A stretch of DNA of 64,000 nucleotides from Thuidium tamariscinum (lineage: Eukaryota > Streptophyta > Bryopsida > Hypnales > Thuidiaceae), in NCBI GenBank assembly GCA_947034885.2, contig OX344758.2, forward strand, positions 5,086,501-5,150,500. The letters run 5' to 3'. This document shows positions 10,110-20,846 of this stretch, in pieces. The position numbers and the translations under genes were made by a program. How positions within the stretch are numbered: position 1 is the first letter of the stretch; every line of letters starts with the position of its first letter. The notes beneath the pieces are model-generated. The model was given only the letters and a program-made list of their open reading frames with translations, did no database searches and had not been told where the DNA came from.

Positions 10110-12031
10110 GGAAGGCCGCAGCTTGTATGGAACTTAATTTTACTTAGTTTTACTTAGTTCTTGTTAAGATTTCTTCAAGTTTGAGAGTGAAAGAAGTTTT
10201 CAAGACTCAAGATTGAAGATTTGGGACTCAAGGGGGGAGAAGATTGAAGATTCGTGCGCGTGGCTTGTGGCTTGTTTTTCCTAGCCGATTTTGGAGGCTC
10301 ATTGTGATTTTCTTGTTTTTCTCAGCCGATTTTGGAGGCTAGTTGTTATTTCAATTTTTGCATCGTAAACTTGGTTGTGGATTATGGAGTCATTCTTATT
10401 ACAGTTATTAACCCCATTTTTTGTTTGTGGCGACGAAGTGGGATTGATCACCCACATGGTCGATCTTCTATGTTGTTCCTACCGGTGAAAGGCGCTTCTT
10501 GATCACCGTAGGTTTGAAGTTTAGGAGCCATTCTTTCGGGCGGTCAGCTCGTGGTTTGGCTGTCCCGTTTTACCTGTCCGAAGCCTTGTTTCTTATTATA
10601 CATCCTTACTCTTGGCCCCATAGAGCCACCACATGATAGGCCTATAGAAGATTGAAGTGAAGATTGAAGTGAAAATCGAGTGAAGATTCGAGTTTTCGAC
10701 ATTACCTGTCACTCATTCAACGACTTGCAGCCATACACTTCGCGTGTTCCCTAAGCGCGCTCCTCTCTACCCGACAACAGTGTCCCCTTGAAATACAATT
10801 TATAATTTCTTGTGGATTAATTATTGACTGTATAGTACTTCCATTGGATTTTTGCTTCTTCTATTGGATATTTAGTATTTCACTTTAGCATGGGTTGTAA
10901 TGTAGCCTAATCATATTTTATTGAATATTATATTTAAACATTTTGACTTTCATCAACAATGTTTTCTCTTGTTAATGTCCATCATTTTGATGTAAGTATT
11001 TTAAATTCGAGTTGGAAGATAAAGGGGCCATGGCTCGTTTAGACCTTCCCCCTTTCTTGTCAGGGTATCTTGATTGCAATTCATCAGCTTGCATATTTAG
11101 CCCGCATCAGCTCCGCACCTATCCAACAGCTCATCTTTCTAGTGGACGATGGTACTTGGATTGTACCCTCAATTTCACTCCACTTTCAGAGGTTGAACTA
11201 AAAAAATCTTTGGATGGCATAGGAATGGTGGACTTGGATATCGATGAGTTTATTGGCCTTGATCAAAATGCTAGGAAGAAGGCCATTTTGAAGAGGGATG
11301 CAAACGATAGGAAGAAAGTAGCTCGTACCCAAGTTCACTTGGAGAACAAAGAAAAGAGGGAGGCCGAATGAGTAGCCAAGAAGATAGAGAAGGAGAATGC
11401 TGAGAAGGAGAAGGAGGAGAAGGGGGAGGAAGGAAAGGGCAAGGGAAAAAAGAAGGAGTTGGGAGGCCAAGTGGTACCATCTTCTACTATGGACCAAGGT
11501 TCTCAAATGGAGAGTGGAGTCAAGAGAAAGGTGACTCTCTCACAACTCACCGAAGAAGTCATTTTTCATGTCACACAGGCAATGGTCTTGACTGAAGATG
11601 ATGTCAATAACACTGAGGATTTAATCCTCAACATCTCCATTCAAACCTTGGCAAAGGACATGAAAGAGAAGAAGCCAACATTCTACAACACAGTCTTGAG
11701 CTACTTGGAGAAGGTAAGTGTGAGCGCTCCTAACTCCACCCTCAAGCTAAGAGTTTTTCACACGGGTCCTGTGTCTAATTGAGTTTTCTTTCTAATTGGA
11801 TAAAAAAGAAAGCCTTCCAAGCAATGAACTCTTTTAGTCACGTCTTTTGAATGTTTCTAATCTAATTTTGTGGTTATAATTTTATCTATTCTATTCTAAA
11901 ATTCAACCTAATGAGGCCCTATTCTATTCTATTCTATCAAATGATATTACCTAAACCTAATTCCAGGCATTTGGTAGAAAGAAACTTAACAATAAAACAA
12001 CAAGGATAAAAATCAAATGCGAGCGGTTTAC

Positions 12032-12127
12032 CTCCTCGGCGTAAATCTCCATGGTCCCGTCGTCAAACATCATCATGTGTAAATATTCTTCTACAACCTC
12101 GCCATCGAAATCATCCCGTCTCTCCAT
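12032..12127 (-). other. Conserved 32-codon frame in LTR copy B
   Basis: ATG at 12127 on the minus strand, 32 codons, ending EE before GTAAAC. It carries HMMMFDDGTMEIYAEE. Counterpart of 2188-2283 and 54297-54392. Confidence 0.55.
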
Positions 12128-13628
12128 CTAGTTCATAGTAATTATCACGTTGTTGGTCAAGTAATTCTGTCCTGTCTAAAAGGGATTTTAAAGGTTATGT
12201 AGCGTTGATTCAAATGCGTAATTCTTTTAATTCCTAATTCCCCGGTAATTAAGAAATACTACAATTGAATCAATCTACCTAGTTGGTTAGTATTTTATCC
12301 TAAAGGAATTAACGAAAATCTAATAGTTAACCATTTGTTGTTTGTTTAGTTTCTTTTTGAATTCTAAATTGATATTATAAAATTCCTCAAATTAAATTAG
12401 ATTAATTTGAAGGGGATATTTCCTTCAAATCTTTTCAAATCTAATGAATTTTTGAAATTCCTTTAATCCTAAAGAAATTGGTTGTCAATTTGTTTGTTTC
12501 CTTTTTGGCTTATTAGAATATTTTAATCAATAACCATCATCAAATCTTTTCAAATCTAATTAATTTTTGAATTTGTTTTAATCGTAAAGAAATTGGTTGT
12601 CAATTTGTTTGTTTCCTTTTTGGCTTATTAGGCCTAATAAAACAAAACTAACAAAATCCAAACCTTCTAAGAATCTAATAGCCAAAGAATGTAGAACATT
12701 CCAAAAGACCGAGAACAATTTCAATAGTGTTATTCCAAATAAATGGATTTTTTATTCCCAAAGGTCAACCCCCAAGAATAAAGAATCCCACTCTATAGTG
12801 TTATTCCAAAGAAATTAGTTTTTTAATCTAATCTGTCACAGTTAGGAATCTCACAACCTTAATCTTCCTCCTAGTTCTCTTTCTTTCTCATTTGTGTTTT
12901 GCAAGGTTTGTAAGTTTTCTATAAGAGAGTTGGCTATGGCGGAATGTTGTAAGTAAGGCAAGAATTGAGATTTCCCCAAAAATTAGATTTTTGATAAAAA
13001 TTGAAAGGGGTGTGGCTTCCACTGCCAACCCGTAGTTTTGATCAAAAACCAAGTTTTTGGTGAGTTTTTCGGACCAGTTTTTTGGACCTAAGGTCTGGCT
13101 TCCAGCCGCTCAGTCTGCTCCAGCCCACTCAGTTGCTCCCAGCCGCTCAGGCCGCACTACGTGGTGGAACCCGGTTGGCCGGGGTTCCGTCCGCCTCCTG
13201 GGGTTCTGTCCGCCTCCTTGGGCCTCTGGGGGTCTGGCCGCCCTGGGGTTTGGTTTGAACTACAAGTTTTGTTTTTTTTGGTATTTTGGACTATAATTTC
13301 AATACTTTGGGGTTCTAGACACTCTAACTTAGTCTCCCTTTCTCACTATATGTGAACCCAACTACTCTATATCTCTAACAATGGTTCTCCTTTATCAAAG
13401 ATGACTCTAATTCCTACTCAAATGCGCAAGTATGGGAGATAGGGGTGAAGAAAATAACGATAAAATGGGAGTTTGGACTTTGGATTGGAGGCTTTAAACC
13501 TTCCAAATTCATAGCCCTTCAATTGGCCCTTGGTTTTGGCTAACCTTTCCCAAATTAAATCTTTTAACTTGGATTATGAGGTTCAAAGCTTCGCCATTTG
13601 GGAATTTTTCCAAAGTATTTTAAGAATT

Positions 13629-13779
13629 CTTTGCGCAAAAGGAGGTACACATGACAGTGTTTGAACCGAACTTTCACGTTGAGTTCTCAAAATTTCCTAG
13701 TATTTCAAGGTTTTGCAACCAAAGGAGGTACACGTCACAGTGTTTAAACCGAACTTTGGCGCTTAATGCTCAAAATTTC
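13629..13779. repeat. Duplicated 75-90 bp block in LTR copy B
   Basis: Two tandem blocks, each with AAAGGAGGTACAC, CAGTGTTT and CCGAACTTT. Copy C also has two (about 56090-56220). Copy A has one (about 3815-3870), so unit number varies between copies. Confidence 0.65.
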
Positions 13780-13992
13780 AAAGATAATTGTTGACAAAGT
13801 ATGAGGCTTCGTTACAAGAATGAAGTGTAGCAAAGAAATGAACTTGAAGGGGCCCTAAGCCTTCAAATGTTTACAAAATACAAAACTTGGCCAAGGTCTT
13901 TGGTCCAAGTGGTGCTCCGACTATGTCGGTAGCACAAGAGAAACAAAGTGTCAGTGCGAGTAATAAGGGTACTGGCAACCTCGAGGAGGGCC

Positions 13993-14000
13993 CTTATATA
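13993..14000 (-). promoter_or_regulatory. TATA box of LTR copy B
   Basis: Minus-strand TATATAAG, at the same place as in copies A and C. It would drive transcription leftward, antisense to exon 1 of the methyltransferase-like gene. Confidence 0.5.
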
Positions 14001-17000
14001 CCTGTGGCCGGGCCCCTATCGGTAATTGCCGGTGAAAACACTTTGTTACTTTCTATCCTAAACTACCCTAATGTAATTCCAAAATATTAGTTGTTTAATG
14101 GTGGAAATTTCTAAAAACATCCCCATTTGGTCAAAGAAATCTTGGCCAAATCAAATCCAAGATCTTAACCAAAAATATTTTGGAATTAACCCTAATCTAC
14201 GTAGATATTTTGCAAATTAATCCAAAGTCATTTCGAAAATTGTCTTTCTTTAGCCCAAAGATGGCTTTTTACGCAAGAAAGAGATCTTCACCAAATCCAA
14301 TCTTTGATTTTCCAAGAGATATTTCCAAAATCACTTCTAATTAACCGTAATTAACGATTAAAAAGTCAAACTAAGAGCTGACCCTCTCTATCTTTTAGTA
14401 AACAACTCGAAACGAAAAACCGTCTACGCCATTGTCTTCAGAAGACCCCAATTAGCCTAAGGGACACCTTACCCCTCACTCCTAGGCCATTTGCGCGCCC
14501 AAATTGGAATTACGGTAACTCCAATTAAAAGTCAAAAATCTAACTTTTAGGATTTGCACATTTTGATGAATCTGTCAGGCCAGGGTTGTTAGGAATGTCC
14601 GTGAGAGTAAGGAATGATTCCTTATTTGCGACAATCGGACATCATTCGCTCCTGATACGCCGGTCAACCCGCCGCCAACTTGTAACTTCTAGTGAATTTC
14701 GATGTCGATGCCGGTTTTGGTAGTTGGGAATGTCAGAATGTCTTCAAACTTGACCGGGCGCTTATTAAGCACACAAAAACCTATCCTAATTTTTAGTGAG
14801 ATTTTACCGCATCATAAGTAATTTCTATGATTTTACAAACATTTCTATGTGCGGTTGACTTCCCATGGAGTCAACGTGGAATTTTGGAAAAATCCGAAAT
14901 AAATTGGGTAACATCTAGGGCACTCCTAGATTCTTGGTGTAAGTCCCACGCAACCTTGCACCTTTCTAATTTTAGTAATTTGGAATTACTTTGCCCAATT
15001 GGACAATTTAATTCCCGATGCCCGGGAATCTTGGTCAATTGTTTGATTCTTGTTCGCTCCTGGCATGCTCCTACCCTTGGAACACCTCTCTGTAGTCTTC
15101 AATCTCCAATCCTCCATCTTTTTTCTCGTGAAGTTCGAATTCTCCAAATCCATTGTAGTGGTTTTACCTTTAAATCTAATTTATTTCCAAAATTGAACTT
15201 AAGCCCTGGTAACTCTCCCACGCTCGTAGTAGACTTTTTTAGCTTAGTCAGTATGTCTCATGCCTCCTTAAAAGGTTGACTTTGCACAGACATTCGCTAG
15301 GGCTGACTAACTCTCTATTCCTTATTTCTCTCGGAATTACTAATTCTTCACATATACTTACTTTGGAGACTTAGAATGATTCCAATTTCTAGTATTAGGA
15401 ATTTTCACCATCTAAGTTGGTTTTCCACCATTTTGGCATAGACTGACACCAAAACTCCCTTAACACTCTTTTTATGTCTTTTTCTTGAATATTTTGACTA
15501 ATTTTCGCCATTTAATCGCGAAAAATGAACCCAGAGTCCTGAGTGCCATCTCGAGGGCTCACAGTAAACATCTTAATTTTTAAATGAAACTTTATTTTTT
15601 TCCTTGACTTGAGATGAATATTTTGGAGTTTATGAATTCTTTTATTGATGAGTTGTGGTTTGCAGATGTCATCCGGGAAGCCTCATGTGTTTGAAGGTGT
15701 GTTAAATGCACGGACCGGGGGGGATGTTATATTTATTGATTGTCCAGAGAATTTGCCCGTACCAGGGCTTTCTTCTTCAGCAGAGGATGTGCCAAATTGG
15801 AACGCAGATCCTACAGATGAGGCTCTTCAATCCACGTGTAGCTTTGCTGCAGAGCATCTACATGATGATGGATGCATCATCATCTTTCACTCATACAGCA
15901 TGAAGTCCAGGGAGAACATTGCTGGAGTTTGTGAGGCGTATGACTTAGTGCAAAAGAAAGAGTGGATGGGGATGAATCGCATGCATCTCACTTCCGCAAT
16001 AGAGAAGACCAAGACGGTAAATATCATTGAGATTTTTCATCTTCTATTTTCTATTACATTCGACTTTATTCTATGTATTCTAACATTCATTTGACGTATG
16101 GATTTTATGGACACAGAAGTTTGGAGTTACTCTCCTCGTAAAGGACCTTGGACCCAACGAAAAATCCAAATTTTCTTTCAATCGGACTAGCACTTTGGCA
16201 AAGGCTGGGGTTGATGTTGTAGAAGATGACATGCTGATGAATTATACTCATCCAGCTGACATGGCCATGAATGGACAATATCCTTGGCGAGCCGGGCGTG
16301 AGAAAGATCCAAGGTTCTTTACAATCCTCCTTGAAGCTACAAGCGTCAAGGGAGATCTCATTTTGGATTGCATCGCATCTACAGGTCAATGTTCAATTGA
16401 AATATTTTTTAAATCTATTGCATGTTACTCTTGAAATGTATTCAATTGAAATATTTTTTAATTCTATTGCATTGTAATCATGAAACTAATGCATTTTCTT
16501 TTCATTGTCTCTAGGTGCATGCATTACAGCTTGCCGAGGCACTAGACGCCACATTGTGGCTTTAGAGGGGAATGAAGACATTTTCAATGCCATCTTGAAG
16601 CCAATGAAGAAGTCACCAATGTCTGTGGTAGCAATACCAACGCCGGCGTTAGTTGTAGAGGTTTCACAGGATTTGGAAGACATCCTCGTTGTACCTCACA
16701 AATTTGTTCGCAAGGGGAAATCTCGTAAGTAAGTTGGCAATGTTTCAAATCTTTTTTTGCATGTCCAATTCTTTTTTTAGTTATAAAAACCTAACAAATT
16801 TTTTTTTCCAGGAATCATGGATTGATGCCATGTAATGCCATCACGACAAGTAAAAGTCTTCTCATCAGTCTAGAGAAGCCTTTTGAGCTTCCGGTGTATA
16901 CCGAGCAGTTAGCAAGTGCGTTTGCAAATTTTGGTTGCTCTAAACCAAAACGCCGTAAAGACACTTATACTCTTAATGTTTTGCAGTTTGTAGATGTATC

Positions 17001-17073
17001 AGCATCCGAGGGTAGAGAGTCCTCAGAGTCATCTACCGGTTCAGATTCTGTGACTGAGTCGACAGCCACTTAG

Positions 17074-20000
17074 ATTCATGAGATTTACAAATCTCTTGGA
17101 TCAAATTATTGTGTATTGGTTTTTATTATGAGTGGATTTGTGTGTTTTATGGCTACTTCTTCGATGTCTTCATTTCCCTATAATACTTTTTTATTCTTTA
17201 ATTTTTTACAATATTTGGTTGTTGTTGAAAAGAACGACTCCAAAAATTCAAGTAGACGACTCACACCTAAATCCTAAGTTCCACGGTCATAGGCTCACAT
17301 CCCACAGTCATAGGTTTTGTTTGCAAATTTGGGAAATTATTTTTTCCCGCTCCCAGGCTCCCAGGCTTCCAAGCTCACGCTCCCAAGCTCGCCTACTAGC
17401 AACCCAGCTATTGATACAACAACCTTGTTTCGAACAAGTTGCTCTTGATTATGAGAATTGCAAAACAATCATGAGGATAATATTTAACTAGAATTATGCT
17501 AAAGAAGAGTTTTTTATTGGCTTATACCAACTCTCAAGTTCAATGCCTCTATTATTTGGACAATCACATTATCTCTTGCCATATTCTCATCTAATTGCAA
17601 CCTTTCCACAATTGCACAATAGTCTATTGTAATAGCAAGGATTTATGGCAAACTAGTTTTATGAGTTAGTGAAACCTTAAAGATTATGTAAAAACTACTT
17701 GTAGATTGGCCAAAATTTCTTAATTCTACTCTCAAGAAAATCACATCCCTTTATGTTTGGTAACCACATGCGATAATTAGGTGTTTGATGTCAAGGTATT
17801 TATCTCCTTCCATTCTTTTTTTTCCTCCCTATTTATAGATAAAAAGCTACTAGTATGTATTTTTTGTACTTTATTTCTATTGAAATTGTTAGGAAAACTA
17901 ATTTCTCACACCCTATTTTTTTTGTACATTCATTAGAGGGGATTTGAGGCCTCCAAAGGGTTGTTTTGGGGTTGTTCCACGAAACTGTTCTCGTAACTGC
18001 TGGCCGATGTCAAGCCAGCATTTACCAAAAAAAAAAATTTAATGGGGAGGGGGTTCTTGAAATATTGAAAAAAAAAACAATTTTATTTTTTCAATTTTCT
18101 TTAATTTTATGACACGACACTCTCTTGACTACATAGGATTCCTATTCATGCGGTAGAAACTACATTCCCGTAGTCTAGGAACCTGTAGTCTTCCAATGGG
18201 GTCAAAAATCCCCTAATGTTAGAACTACGGAGTATCGAGAGGAATGAAACACCTTACAAAAGCCAGCATGTGAACAACAAGTTTTCCATGGCATTTCAAC
18301 TAGCATTGGATGTAGCATACAATACCAGTAGTACACCATAGAAAAGAGACATTGAAAACAAAACCAATGGAAAAAACATACCATTGGAAAGAAAAAAAAC
18401 TCTTGAATATAAAATTTATGACTTATAGCTTACATCCAACAGTAGTACGCAATCCATAAAAGAAAAGTATGCTAAAATATAAAAAATTTGATAATGCAAA
18501 AATCAAATATATCAAATGTGTTTACAAACACATATATAAGTAGTCCTATACCATCAAGGAATCTAAAATATATAAGTTGAAGTTAAGGTTCACAAACTAA
18601 AATCATCTACAAGTAGTGGTTTTTACTACATAATTTTGATGAACTGAAAAAAAAAATTAAAAATAGCATCATCTAGATTTAGCTAAAACTCCATAAATTT
18701 TCAAAGAACACCATACAAGCATGACTTCCAGAGCATTTCCTACCAATTTGAAGCTTTGCTTAATCCAAATTCAAGACAACCATTACTACCACCCTCCCAA
18801 ACCATTCATGAACAAACTAAAGCTACTAAACATTTTTTAGAGGATTTAATGTTGGCACCCTATTTTTTTCTACTACGCTTCAAAAGTTTTTTTTCACCCC
18901 TATACACTATTTTATCTATGAGATGTAAATCCTATATTATGGTAGATCTACCAAAAATATGAATTTTTCTTTCAACAAATTAAATTGACCCTATTTATTC
19001 TCTCATGCCATTTTCTACTAGATTAGGAATCCCCACCCTATATCCTATAAGATTCTACTCACAAAATCTTTATTGTAATGAATTCTCTATAATAGTCATA
19101 TTTAGTCACAAAAGCAATAGGAAGAGTCAATGCATCAACCAAGATTTAGGGTGTCTTCAATGCAACTACTATAAATATTAGTGTGACTTAGATAGGTCCC
19201 TTCTAATAAAGAAAATGTGTATCACAATGCATTTGCCAAGCAACTCATGATCTTTATAGACTTCTCACTTTCTCCTCTTGGATTGGCAACTTTGCAATCT
19301 TTGGTGTTTGTCAAACTCCCTTCAATAATTACAAGATTTTGTCATTAGTCAAAGCCAATAAAGGTGATCTATAATATACATCCATCCCCTTTTCTTGTAC
19401 TCATTGGTCTCAAAGTATTAAATTGGAGCAAGAAAATCATATTGAGGTTTCTTTCAAAGACAATTATTGAATCTGCTACATTGGTGAAAGCCATTTGATA
19501 GAAAAGGACTCCGATAATGGCCCATGATGTAAGACTTGAACACCCAACATCACCACCTTCCATTTGCCTCTACGTATTGTAAGGCCTAGAAGGAACAAAA
19601 AAGAGTTGGAAAAATATCAATATGTCTCCAAATTCTACTTCAAGATTTCTAGGAGAATTGATGAGTTTCTTGAGACAACTAGTGGGAATTGTTGAAGCAT
19701 TTTGTATTCCATGGGTGTCTTTTTAAATGGAGTCTAATGGCATGTGTAGATATCCTATGCTTTTGAATATAACAATTTGTAAGATATTAACTAAGCATTA
19801 GACAATTATAAAACAAATTGTCTTACATTTCTTTTGAAGTGGCGAATAGTCTCATCCAAAAAATTCTCTCATTTGCACTGAGATATGAGAACACAAGAAA
19901 TAGTGACACTTTTGGGTGCTCCTATCTCAATATTGCAAGACATCAATGTTGATCCTCGATTAAGGATATTACAAAACAAGTTGTTGAAAGCGTCCCTCAT

Positions 20001-20846
20001 CTCCAAGGACACTTACAAGATTCTTCACCAAGTTTGGGGAAAGATTCTTAGTTATCCACTCATCTTCTTCCATTTGCATTTGTTCAGCGAGTTGGAGACT
20101 TGGGGGGAATGCTGACGCCGTACTCCTGTGACTGCCCCTAATGCTGCTACCGTCCCCGAAATCAATGGATCTCGGGGGGTGGCGCGCAGCGCCTGACTCC
20201 TTCGCCCTTGCCTAGCGCCGCCCACCGTCACCGGGATTCTCGGAGCTCTTCCCACCCAATATCCCAATCGACCAGCCGTGGGAAAGTTTGAAAGGCTGGC
20301 ATGCACTGTTGATCGTCGTGGTTAGCACTCCGCAGTCATTACAAGCTTCGTTCTAGCTCGTCTTTGGTTTCCGAGGATTCGTGGCTGATGTCCACGAAGG
20401 CTTTCGCACATTAGCAGAGGTTTTAATTCTCGTCTGGGTGTCTGTCTTTCATCTTCTACATTCTTCCAGTCGTCTTCGATTACTGAAGTAGCTATGGGGT
20501 TTGGGAGACCGATTGGAACCACATTGGCCATTGTCTGTTTTAGGGGTTCTGCCATTAGAATGTCGGAGCTAGCTGGCTTGATTGAAATTTGAAGTTAAGC
20601 TATTGGTGTTGAACGAACTTTGCGCAGGTTGCGTAAGTTGCGCACTGGACATCTGCATTGCACCGGAGGCATAGTGAGGAACAGAAGCTCCGCGATTACA
20701 GCAGCATTGAGAAAAGGACAGGAGCCTGAGTGTGTCAGAAGCCTTTGATTCGCAGGCAAGGACAGTTAGCTGTTCGTGTAGTACCCAGAGATATTGTTCA
20801 TGTGGCATGTTACTATTGAAACGGTGACATTGGAGTGTTGAGTAGA
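17074..20846. other. Gene-poor stretch between methyltransferase-like gene and subtilase
   Basis: 17.1-20.1 kb is AT-rich with scattered short frames and no recognised domain. It looks like decayed repeat DNA. One block (about 17930-18400) has a diverged partner at 51180-51620. At about 20105 the composition switches sharply to GC-rich (20105-20560), continuing to the subtilase ATG at 20847. This part is probably its promoter and 5' untranslated region. Confidence 0.4.
17930..18400 (+). repeat. Dispersed repeat, copy 1
   Basis: Shares ordered blocks with 51180-51620: GGTTGTTCC, a poly-A/T stretch, CTCTTGACxACAT, GTAGAAAC and GTAGTCTTC. Diverged; family unknown. Confidence 0.4.

Larger units (their letters stand above)
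9340..11029. other. Non-genic repeat region
   Basis: Holds the tandem arrays described separately. It also has a 29-bp near-repeat (CTTGTTTTTC then AGCCGATTTTGGAGGCT) at about 10270 and 10311, and a slightly GC-richer block at 10430-10780. No exon could be supported; the end may contain the upstream region of the gene starting at 11030. Confidence 0.4.
11719..15563 (-). mobile_element. LTR-like element, copy B (3.85 kb, solo)
   Basis: The same TGTGAGC...GCTCACA ends as copy A. It is flanked by GTAAG (11714-11718) and GTAAA (15564-15568), a 5-bp target duplication with one difference. TG...CA ends with a 5-bp duplication and no internal gene are the marks of a solo LTR. It lies in intron 1 of the methyltransferase-like gene, on the opposite strand. 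By eye its left two thirds differ from copy A at roughly one base in eight, while the right end is almost identical. Confidence 0.7.
11030..17073 (+). pseudogene. Amino-DNA-methyltransferase-like gene with in-frame stop and element in intron 1
   Basis: Five exons: 11030-11713, 15666-16016, 16117-16384, 16515-16728 and 16812-17073, about 592 codons, all joining in frame at GT-AG sites. The first exon ends with a Lys/Glu-rich linker and contains one in-frame TGA (11369-11371). Exon 2 has DVIFIDCPEN (residue 253 on), placed like the (D/N/S)PP(Y/W) catalytic motif. Exons 3-4 have LILDCIASTGACITACRGTR then HIVALEGNEDIF (residues 427 on), like the SAM-binding FxGxG motif and the following acidic loop of bacterial-type N4/N6 methyltransferases. 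The order catalytic motif then SAM motif is that of the beta class. Both motifs are altered, so activity is doubtful. Introns 2-4 are 83-130 bp; intron 1 is swollen to 3.95 kb by LTR copy B. The ATG at 11030 was chosen as the first in frame. It may be a decayed member of a larger family. Confidence 0.6.

Noticed and set aside
10430-10780. GC-richer block as retroelement internal sequence or exon
   Set aside because: No recognisable domain in any frame, and no boundaries found.
1875-15563. Copies A and B as the two LTRs of one retrotransposon
   Set aside because: The 6 kb between them is a CACTA fragment, tandem repeats and a methyltransferase-like exon, not retroelement sequence. Copy B also has its own target duplication.
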